Below, piece by piece: positions 33,459 through 41,123 of a stretch of DNA of 64,000 nucleotides. Both the position numbers and the translations under genes were made by a program. The DNA is from Solimonas sp036405815 (lineage in GTDB: Bacteria; Pseudomonadota; Gammaproteobacteria; Nevskiales; Nevskiaceae): contig DASWWX010000044.1 in NCBI GenBank assembly GCA_036405815.1, forward strand, positions 1 to 64,000, in the 5' to 3' direction. The notes below the pieces were generated by a model. It was given only the letters and a program-made list of their open reading frames with translations, was not told where the DNA came from and searched no databases. Positions within the stretch are counted from its first letter, which is position 1. The number at the start of each line of letters is the position of its first letter.

Positions 33459-36400
33459 ATGACAGTCCTCACCAAGACTTCCTCCCGCCGCGCTGGGCTT
33501 TTCGCCATGGCCTTCCTGTACGGATTGGCGGGCATGAACGCCGCCTGGGCAGAGGACTCCGAAATCTTCTTCCCTGAAGAAACGGACTTCGAGGAAGAAG
33601 GGGCGCTGAATCCCAACATCTTCTTCATGATCGATACTTCCGGATCGATGGGGCCGACCTCTGGAACCATCGACGGCAAGACACGCATGCAACGCCTGCA
33701 AACGGCGTTCAAGCAGATCATGGACGAGCTCAGCCCGAACACGAACGTCGGCTTGGGGAGATACTCCTATTTCGAGGGCGGCGCCGTTCTGGTCCCAGTC
33801 GCCAACATCGAAACCAAGGTCAAGGATGTCCTGTCCGAGGATATCGCCATATCGACCACGGCCACGGCCGGCAACGAGGCCTTCCAGAACATCGATGCGA
33901 GCAACAGCGTCACGATTGTCACCGGCGATCCGGTGCGCATCGGACGTGCGTCGACCACCAGCGGATCGAATCGCTACCGAACGGCTATCCGTTTCGAGGG
34001 TGTGAACGTACCGCAGGGCGCCACCATTAAGGCCGCCGCCATCGAGTTCCGCGCGCGGGCCAGCAATACAGAGAGCCTGACCGCAACCATACAGGTCGAG
34101 CAGGCTGATAATGCAGCCGCTCTTGCTGCCAGCGCCAACAACATCAGCTCGCGCAGCTACGGCAGCAACACAGTTAGCTGGAGCGTCGATAGCTGGACCA
34201 ACGGCGAGCCCTACGCGACCGCCGACTTTGCCGCGCTGGCCGACAGCGTCGTCAAGCGCGCCGGCTGGTGTGGTGGCAATGCGATGCTGGTGTCGATCAA
34301 CTTCAGCTCCGGCAGTACCGGCACGCGCGCTGCCTACAGCGCGGCGGGATCGGAGGTGGATCTGATTCCGGTGCTCAAGCTGACGGTGGACTCCCGCGAT
34401 GCAGCCCTGGACACGGGGTGCAATGTGCGTGACCGCGCTGTTGTCGCCCAGGTCGGCGCCAGCACCGATGATGCTGAAGAACTGCCGCAAGATGTACGGC
34501 AAGAAGTTATTTTAGGAAACTGGACAAATTGGAGCTCCTGGACGAGTTGGTCGAGAGTCGGCAGTCGCTACTCAACCAATAGTGCCTGCAACAACGCGCC
34601 TAGGCCCGAGGAAGGTGTCACCGATAACGCGTTCGACGCGTTCGGCAACCCAACTGCACAGACCGATCGCGACTACCAGTGCAACAGCCGCTGGTTGGAA
34701 ACCAGAACCAGGACTAGAAGCCGCTCGAGCACTATCAGCAATGTCAACTACCGCGCCATCGTTTCCGGTGAGACCACGCTAGACATCGGCACACCGCCCG
34801 GCGGTGCGCAAATTGTGGGCCTGCGATTCCCGAGAGTGAACGCACCCAAGAATGCCGAGATTCTGAGCGCCTACATTGACTTCGTCGCCGATGGCGCGGA
34901 CACCAGCGGCGCCAGCTTTACCATCCGCGGCGAGAATGCTGCGAATCCTGCCGGCTTCACGACCAATACGTGCGATGCCAGCCCGGCCAACGGTACGCCC
35001 AACTGCAGCTACTTGCTGTCGGTGCGCCGAAACAACGCCATCGGCACAGCCGTGACCTGGAGCGGCGCAGCCATGCAAAGCTGGGCAGGCAGTGGTTGTA
35101 CGGGCGGATGCCTCTACAGCTCGCCTGATATCAAGGGTATCGTTCAGTCGATCGTGAATCTGGCGTCCTGGCAGGCCCAGAACGCGATGGTGTTCTTCAT
35201 CGACGGATCCGGCCTGCGGCGTGCCAAGGCATTCGACGGCACGCCGGGTCTGGCACCCAAACTACGCATCGTCTATCGCGTGCCGGAGGCCGACGCGGGC
35301 TCGAGCTTCGGCGACATGACCATGCGGGAGTACCTGAAAGGCGTCATTGATGAGCTCCCCGCGTCAGGCTCGACGCCCACCACCGGCGCGCTGTACGAAG
35401 CCGCCAGCTACATGATGGGCAGCCCGGTGTATTTTGGCCGCACGAGAGGCATGGGCCCTGCTTACCACGCCACCAACGACACCGTTTCTTACAACCACTC
35501 CTTTGATGCCAATCAGACCGGTCGGAACTCCGACGGCGGACCGACCAGCCGCATCAGCCATCCATCGACCCTGACAGCCGCCAGCGCCGCTATCGCCGGT
35601 CTGTCCACACCTAGCGGTTGTACCAAGAGCAACTACAACACTAGTACGTGCGCCCGCGAGGAGTACACCGGCTCCCCGGTCTATAAATCGCCGATTGAGT
35701 TCAGCTGCCAGTCGAATAGCATCGTTCTGCTTTCAGACGGCGAGCCGACGTCGAACAAGCAGTATCCAACCGACAAGGAACTGATCAATAAGATCGGAAC
35801 CGAGATTGGCAAGGCTTGCGCCGAAAACGGCGCCGGCAAGCGCGATGGCGCCTGCGGCAAGGAAATCGCCGAGTACCTGTTCAAGCGAGACAACAGTTCA
35901 CTGCCCGGAAACCAGTTCATCAAGACGTTCGCGATCGCGTTCGGCGATCCGGCCTCCAAGCCCTACCTCGACGAAATCGCCAGCGCGGGCGGCAGCGGTG
36001 CGGCATACAACGCCAACTCAGTCGCCGAGCTGGTCAATGTCTTCCGCGCGATCACCGCGGCCATTCTGGACATCAACACTACCTTCGTTTCGCCGGCGGT
36101 CACGGTCAACACCTTCAACCGCCTGACGCACCGCAATGAGCTGTACTTTGCGGTGTTCCGGCCGGACAACCGCACCAAGTGGCAGGGCAATCTGAAGCGT
36201 TACAAGCTCGATGCCAACTCCGGCAAGATCAAGGACGTCAACAATGCCGATGCCGTGGATCCCGCTACCGGCTTCTTCAAGGAGTCCGCCCGCAGCTGGT
36301 GGAGCCCCAGTGCGGACGGTGACGATGTGGATAAGGGCGGCTCGGCCAGTCAGCTCACTGCATCGCGCAATGTTTACACCTACGTCGGGACAGACGCGCC

Positions 36401-38162
36401 CAACAACGTCAATCTGACCCAAAGCGCAAACGCGTTCAACACGACGAATGTAACGACTACATTGCTGGGCATTGGCGATAAGGCAGCGGTGGACGCCAAC
36501 TATCACGCCAATCTGGTGAATTGGACTCGTGGCATTGATGTCAGGGATGAGGACGGCGACGGCAGCACCACCGATGCCCGCCAGAGCTACGGCGATCCGC
36601 TGCACTCGGAGCCGGTCCTCATCACGTACGGCGGCACCAACGCCAACCCTGATATTTCGCTTTTCTTCGGAACCAACGAAGGCGCCGTTCACGCGGTCAA
36701 TGCCAACACGGGCGCCGAGCATTGGGCCTTCTACCCGAAGGAATTGCTAGCCAACCTGGACCGCTTCTACACCAACAACACGACCTGGAAGCTACGCCCT
36801 CACGGCATGGACGGCAGCTTCACGTCCTGGGTGAAGGATCAGAACAGCGACGGCCAGATCGTGGCAGCCGACGGCGACCATGCCTTCATCTACACGGGCA
36901 TGCGTCGTGGCGGCAGGAATTACTACGCATTCGATGTCACCGATCGCACTCAGCCCAAACTCAAGTTCATGATCAAGGGCGGCACCGGGAGCTATGCTGA
37001 ACTGGGTGAAACCTGGTCGAAGGCAGTTCGAGCGCGAATCAGGCTGGGTGGCCAAGCGAGAGAAGTCCTCATCTTCTCGGGCGGCCACGATGAGGCCCGC
37101 GATGGAGCCGTCATGGCCGAAGCGGCGCAGCATGGACGCGCGCTGTACATCGCCGACGCCAACACGGGTCAGCGTCTGTGGTGGGCCGGACCGGAAGATT
37201 CCAGCGCCAACGTCAAGCTGTCCTCGCTGACGTACAGCACCCCAGCGTCGCCTCAGGCCATCGACTTGGATGGTGATGGTTATGTCGATCGCATCTACAT
37301 GTCCGATGTAGGCGGACAAATCTTCCGGTTTATCCTGAACCAGAACAATACCGGTGCGGAAAATCTGGTGCCGTCTCTTGGCCAAACCGTGACCGGGACC
37401 ACCACGGCCGACAAGAGCTGGGCACAGCGCATCGCCAAACTCAGCGGAGATGCCGCTCCCAACGGCCGGCGATTCTACGTTGCACCCGATATTGCATTGA
37501 TCCGATCGGATATTGCGGCCCCCTTCCTGTCCATCGCGATCGGCTCGGGGAACCGCAACCACCCGCTCAATAAGGCGATGAATGATCGCTTCTACGTGCT
37601 CCGGGACCCGGACTACACCACCACCATGAACAGCACCCTGTTCATCCAAGAAAATGAACTGTATGACGCCACCAGTAATCAGGCCGGTTCGGCGAATGCA
37701 GCGACGGCCAAGGCTGCCGTGGTCCAGATCTACGAACAGAGCAAGGGCTTCTACGTGAGCATGGGGTTATCCACCGGAGGCAGGGCCGGCGAGAAGGTCA
37801 TTACCGAAGCGCAAACCTTCAATAATCAGGTCCTGTTTGCCTCGTACCAGCCCGGAGGCAGATCCGCAGCGCGCCCGTGCCAGGCGTCCAGCGGCTTGTC
37901 GCGCTTCTATCTGTTCAGCATCATTGATGGCCAGCCGATCAAGAATCTGGACGATCCCAGCGACACGACCAAGCCCACCGATCCCGACGATCGCTTCAAG
38001 GAACTGACGCAGGGTGGTCTGCCCCCAGATCCGGCTTTGATCTTCCCCGACAAAGGTGATGGCGTTCTGCCGCAGGACGCGTTCATCGTGATCGGCGCTG
38101 AAGAGATCAACCTCGATCTGCCGATCGAGACCCAGAAGACTTATTGGTTCAAGCGTCGCTAG
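33459..38162 (+). CDS. pilY1: Type IV pilus tip adhesin PilY1, with large insertion in the VWA domain
   Basis: 1567 residues with a signal peptide ending near AAWA. The VWA metal site DTSGS is at Asp59-Ser63, but the rest of the VWA fold (NSIVLLSDGEP) only resumes near residue 755. The intervening 650 residues hold two similar beta-sandwich-like modules (about 150-320 and 425-610) around a Trp-rich stretch WTNWSSWTSW (355-364). The C-terminal half is the PilY1 beta-propeller, with DPLHSEPVLITYGG, a calcium loop DLDGDGYVDR at 1269-1278 and VGGQIFRF. PilY1 controls pilus extension, adhesion and surface sensing. Typical PilY1 proteins are about 1000-1200 residues. Confidence 0.92.
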   Translation: MTVLTKTSSRRAGLFAMAFLYGLAGMNAAWAEDSEIFFPEETDFEEEGALNPNIFFMIDTSGSMGPTSGTIDGKTRMQRLQTAFKQIMDELSPNTNVGLGRYSYFEGGAVLVPVANIETKVKDVLSEDIAISTTATAGNEAFQNIDASNSVTIVTGDPVRIGRASTTSGSNRYRTAIRFEGVNVPQGATIKAAAIEFRARASNTESLTATIQVEQADNAAALAASANNISSRSYGSNTVSWSVDSWTNGEPYATADFAALADSVVKRAGWCGGNAMLVSINFSSGSTGTRAAYSAAGSEVDLIPVLKLTVDSRDAALDTGCNVRDRAVVAQVGASTDDAEELPQDVRQEVILGNWTNWSSWTSWSRVGSRYSTNSACNNAPRPEEGVTDNAFDAFGNPTAQTDRDYQCNSRWLETRTRTRSRSSTISNVNYRAIVSGETTLDIGTPPGGAQIVGLRFPRVNAPKNAEILSAYIDFVADGADTSGASFTIRGENAANPAGFTTNTCDASPANGTPNCSYLLSVRRNNAIGTAVTWSGAAMQSWAGSGCTGGCLYSSPDIKGIVQSIVNLASWQAQNAMVFFIDGSGLRRAKAFDGTPGLAPKLRIVYRVPEADAGSSFGDMTMREYLKGVIDELPASGSTPTTGALYEAASYMMGSPVYFGRTRGMGPAYHATNDTVSYNHSFDANQTGRNSDGGPTSRISHPSTLTAASAAIAGLSTPSGCTKSNYNTSTCAREEYTGSPVYKSPIEFSCQSNSIVLLSDGEPTSNKQYPTDKELINKIGTEIGKACAENGAGKRDGACGKEIAEYLFKRDNSSLPGNQFIKTFAIAFGDPASKPYLDEIASAGGSGAAYNANSVAELVNVFRAITAAILDINTTFVSPAVTVNTFNRLTHRNELYFAVFRPDNRTKWQGNLKRYKLDANSGKIKDVNNADAVDPATGFFKESARSWWSPSADGDDVDKGGSASQLTASRNVYTYVGTDAPNNVNLTQSANAFNTTNVTTTLLGIGDKAAVDANYHANLVNWTRGIDVRDEDGDGSTTDARQSYGDPLHSEPVLITYGGTNANPDISLFFGTNEGAVHAVNANTGAEHWAFYPKELLANLDRFYTNNTTWKLRPHGMDGSFTSWVKDQNSDGQIVAADGDHAFIYTGMRRGGRNYYAFDVTDRTQPKLKFMIKGGTGSYAELGETWSKAVRARIRLGGQAREVLIFSGGHDEARDGAVMAEAAQHGRALYIADANTGQRLWWAGPEDSSANVKLSSLTYSTPASPQAIDLDGDGYVDRIYMSDVGGQIFRFILNQNNTGAENLVPSLGQTVTGTTTADKSWAQRIAKLSGDAAPNGRRFYVAPDIALIRSDIAAPFLSIAIGSGNRNHPLNKAMNDRFYVLRDPDYTTTMNSTLFIQENELYDATSNQAGSANAATAKAAVVQIYEQSKGFYVSMGLSTGGRAGEKVITEAQTFNNQVLFASYQPGGRSAARPCQASSGLSRFYLFSIIDGQPIKNLDDPSDTTKPTDPDDRFKELTQGGLPPDPALIFPDKGDGVLPQDAFIVIGAEEINLDLPIETQKTYWFKRR

Positions 38163-38171
38163 CCCTCAACG

Positions 38172-38651
38172 ATGAACGCCATGACACCGCGCGCAGCACC
38201 CCACCACGGATTCACGCTGATCGAGCTGATGATTGTCGTCGTCGTCATCGGCGTGCTGGCCGCGATCGCCTACCCGTCCTACATGGAGAGTGTTCGCAAA
38301 TCTCGGCGGGCCGACGCGCAGGCGGCCTTGGTCGGCCTAGCCGCAGCAATGGAGCGGCACATGGTCACCAATAACGGTAGCTACCTCGGCACGACTGCCT
38401 CCAACGCTCAGAATGCCGCACCAGTTTCGACCTTGTATGCGTCTCAGGTGCCGCTGGAAGGCGGCAAGGCCACCTACAACCTGAGAGTGCTGACGGTGAC
38501 TGCAACCAACTACACCTTAGCTGCCGTCCTCTCTGCTACGGGCGCGCAGAAGGGAGACAAGTGCGGCGATCTCCGCCTGAACGCTCGCGGGCAGCAAACC
38601 ATTGCGAATAACAAGTCTGGCGTGACCGTTGCAGACTGCTGGCGCCGCTGA
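38172..38651 (+). CDS. pilE: Type IV pilin, PilE-type minor pilin
   Basis: 159 residues. Leader MNAMTPRAAPHHG is followed by FTLIELMIVVVVIGVLAAIAYPSY, a textbook class III signal with Glu5. The globular part has two cysteines (GDKCGDLRLNARG and ADCWRR), the PilE minor-pilin pattern. Last gene of the pilin operon, nine bases after pilY1; it converges with thiO 36 bases away. It is more like minor pilin PilE of pseudomonads than a major PilA. Confidence 0.88.
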   Translation: MNAMTPRAAPHHGFTLIELMIVVVVIGVLAAIAYPSYMESVRKSRRADAQAALVGLAAAMERHMVTNNGSYLGTTASNAQNAAPVSTLYASQVPLEGGKATYNLRVLTVTATNYTLAAVLSATGAQKGDKCGDLRLNARGQQTIANNKSGVTVADCWRR

Positions 38652-38687
38652 GGCTGCAGGAAGCTCCAGGTAGAGCTAAAGGTCGCT

Positions 38688-39638
38688 TCAGCTCGCGTCG
38701 ATTGCGGCCGCAATGCGCTCCGCAGTTGCGGGGGCGAGTGTGATGCCCAAGCGATGATGTCCAGTGGCAAGATGCAGGCCCTGCACGGCCGGGGCCGCCC
38801 GCAGCAAGGGTTGCCCTTGGTCCGGGCACGGGCGCAGTCCCGCCCAGTGGGCCACCGGCCGTAGGGTCGCCAGCGGCGGCCACAGAAGGCCACCTCGACG
38901 GCTCAGTTCGCGCAGGGCTTCCGACGTCGGCTCGGTATCGAAACCTGCATCCTCCAGGGTGCTACCGACCAAAAGACGGCCGTCTCGCCGTGGAACGACA
39001 TAGGCGTGATCACCGATCAAGATCTGGCTGAGCGCATCTGGCGCTACTCTAAACAGCAGCATCTGCCCTTTGATGGGGCGGATTCCTTCAGCGCCCAGCT
39101 CACTCGACCAGGCCCCTGCGGCCGCCACTGCGCGCCTGCAGCCTAGGAAGCCGGCAGAGGTATCAAGCCCCTGCAGGACACCTCGTTCAACGCGCCAGCC
39201 GATCGCACTGACACCGGTAAGCAAGCGAGCCCCACGCAACTTCAGCGAAGCAGCCAGCGCCTTGAGGAGTCTCGGATTGCGAACTTGCGATATCTCCGGG
39301 AACCGCACTGCCTCACCGCCGTCCGGGTAATAGACCGCACCGCAGTCCCAGTACTCCGGATCAATGCCGGAAAGCGACGCTAGTCTTTCGCACCAATCGG
39401 GATAAAGCTGCAGGCTGCGTTCCAGCAGCGCATCGGGCTGAGTCGCCCGCTGTGTCGGCGGCAGCGGGCTGAGGATGCCCCCACCCGCCCAGGAGGCAGA
39501 GCCACCCAGCGCATCTCGCTCCACCACGGTGACAGCGGCACCACGCTCCGCCAGGGCGAGCGCGACAGACATGCCGATGACGCCACCGCCCACCACCACG
39601 ACATCTGCGGACAACCCTGCGGTCGTCATTGATGTCAT
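38688..39638 (-). CDS. thiO: Glycine oxidase ThiO-like FAD-dependent amino-acid oxidase
   Basis: 316 residues from the ATG at 39638, chosen because it falls just after the ispH stop (ATG at 39629 also possible). The FAD site is VVVVGGGVIGMSVALALAERG, then VVERDALGGSASWAGGGILSP, typical of ThiO and other DAO-fold enzymes. The C-terminal GHHRLGITLAPATAERIA closes the FAD domain. Glycine oxidase makes the dehydroglycine used for the thiazole of thiamine. The protein is somewhat shorter than Bacillus ThiO (369). The position beside pil genes and ispH matches pseudomonad gene order. Confidence 0.8.
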   Translation of the reverse strand: MTSMTTAGLSADVVVVGGGVIGMSVALALAERGAAVTVVERDALGGSASWAGGGILSPLPPTQRATQPDALLERSLQLYPDWCERLASLSGIDPEYWDCGAVYYPDGGEAVRFPEISQVRNPRLLKALAASLKLRGARLLTGVSAIGWRVERGVLQGLDTSAGFLGCRRAVAAAGAWSSELGAEGIRPIKGQMLLFRVAPDALSQILIGDHAYVVPRRDGRLLVGSTLEDAGFDTEPTSEALRELSRRGGLLWPPLATLRPVAHWAGLRPCPDQGQPLLRAAPAVQGLHLATGHHRLGITLAPATAERIAAAIDAS

Positions 39639-39654
39639 CGCGCCGACAATCTCG

Positions 39655-40620
39655 TTAGTCCGAATGGCGCTCGCCTGTGGCATTCGCACGCCGCAACGCC
39701 GGGGGCAAGGAAAATACAACATGCTCCTCACGACCGGGTTGCTCATGCGCCGCCGTGCCGCCTAACGCCTGCAGGCGTCGCACCACCTCCTGCACCAGCA
39801 CCTCGGGCGCTGACGCGCCGGCCGTGACACCGACGCGAGCCTTGTCCTGTACCCACTCGGGACGGATGTCCTGCGCGCCGTCGATCAGGTAAGCCGGCGT
39901 GCCGCGGCTCTCGGCCAGCTCGCGCAGGCGGTTCGAGTTCGAGCTGTTGCGCGATCCCACCACCAGCAACACATCGCAGCGGCCCGCCAGTTCCTTGACC
40001 GCATCCTGGCGATTCTGCGTGGCGTAGCAGATGTCGTCCTTGCGCGGCCCCATCACTTCCGGAAACCGGGCACGCAGCGCATCGATGACACGCGCGGTGT
40101 CGTCCATCGACAGCGTCGTCTGCGTGACGAAAGCCATCAGCGACGGATTGCGGATCGGTAGCTTGGCTACATCTTCCGGCGTCTCGACCAGATGAATGGC
40201 GCCACCGAAAGACGGGTCGAACTGCCCCATCGTACCTTCGACTTCCGGATGACCTGCGTGCCCGATCAGGATCACCTCTCGGCCTTCGCGGGAGTAACGC
40301 TTGACCTCGATATGCACCTTGGTCACCAGGGGGCATGTCGCGTCGAACACGGTCAGTCCGCGATTCTTGGCCGCCTCACGTACCGCCTGTGAGACCCCGT
40401 GCGCTGAGAAGATGCAGGTAGCGCCATTCGGAATTTCGTCGACTTCCTCGACGAAAACGGCGCCCTTGGCGCGCAGGTTGTCGACCACGAAGCGATTGTG
40501 CACGACCTCGTGGCGCACGTAGATCGGCGCCCCCAGCATCTCCAGCGCGCGCTCGACGATCTCGATCGCGCGGTCGACGCCGGCACAGAATCCGCGCGGA
40601 TTGGCGAGCAGAATCTGCAT
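39655..40620 (-). CDS. ispH: 4-hydroxy-3-methylbut-2-enyl diphosphate reductase IspH
   Basis: 321 residues from the ATG at 40620, overlapping the lspA stop by one base. The iron-sulfur cysteines are seen in ANPRGFCAGVDRA, FDATCPLVTKVH and DDICYATQNRQ, and GSRNSSNSNRL and TAGASAPE are the substrate-binding blocks. Last step of the methylerythritol phosphate pathway, making IPP and DMAPP. In many gammaproteobacteria fkpB lies between lspA and ispH; here it is absent and the two genes overlap. Confidence 0.96.
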   Translation of the reverse strand: MQILLANPRGFCAGVDRAIEIVERALEMLGAPIYVRHEVVHNRFVVDNLRAKGAVFVEEVDEIPNGATCIFSAHGVSQAVREAAKNRGLTVFDATCPLVTKVHIEVKRYSREGREVILIGHAGHPEVEGTMGQFDPSFGGAIHLVETPEDVAKLPIRNPSLMAFVTQTTLSMDDTARVIDALRARFPEVMGPRKDDICYATQNRQDAVKELAGRCDVLLVVGSRNSSNSNRLRELAESRGTPAYLIDGAQDIRPEWVQDKARVGVTAGASAPEVLVQEVVRRLQALGGTAAHEQPGREEHVVFSLPPALRRANATGERHSD

Positions 40621-41123
40621 CAGCCCTTCCCCGCCGAGACGGCCGCCTTCCTCTCGCGGCGCCATTCCAGCAGCATGTCGAGAATCAGCAGCGCAGCGCC
40701 GCACGAGATGGCAATGTCCGCGACGTTGAAGGCGGCAAAGTGCCAGGTACCGATGTAGAAATCGATGAAGTCGACCACATGGCCACGGGTCACGCGATCA
40801 ATGACGTTGCCCAGCGCACCGCCCATGATCAGCGTCAGCGCAGCAGCAACGATAGTCTGCCCGCGTGGATTGCGCCGCAGCCACCACAGGATGCCGACGC
40901 TGACGGCAACGCCCAGCAACACGAAGAACGCTGCCGGCGCATTCGACATCATCGAGAACGCGGCTCCGGTGTTCTTCAGGTGCACGAGATTCAGATGCGG
41001 CAATACGGGCCGCACGTCAAACCAGTCCAGGTTGCGCACCACGAGCTGCTTGGTGATCTGGTCGGTAATGATCACCAGTGCAGTGATCCACAACCAGTAA
41101 ACATTCTTGTACTGGAACGACAT
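40620..41123 (-). CDS. lspA: Signal peptidase II (lipoprotein signal peptidase) LspA
   Basis: 167 residues from the ATG at 41123, overlapping the ileS stop by one base. Four membrane segments and the conserved blocks ITDQITKQ, KNTGAAFS, GGALGNVIDR, HVVDFIDFY and FNVADIAI, with the catalytic aspartates in the NVIDR and NVADI motifs. It removes lipoprotein signal peptides in the inner membrane. This window alone encodes several likely substrates (18477, 23930, 27358, 54646). Confidence 0.95.
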   Translation of the reverse strand: MSFQYKNVYWLWITALVIITDQITKQLVVRNLDWFDVRPVLPHLNLVHLKNTGAAFSMMSNAPAAFFVLLGVAVSVGILWWLRRNPRGQTIVAAALTLIMGGALGNVIDRVTRGHVVDFIDFYIGTWHFAAFNVADIAISCGAALLILDMLLEWRRERKAAVSAGKG

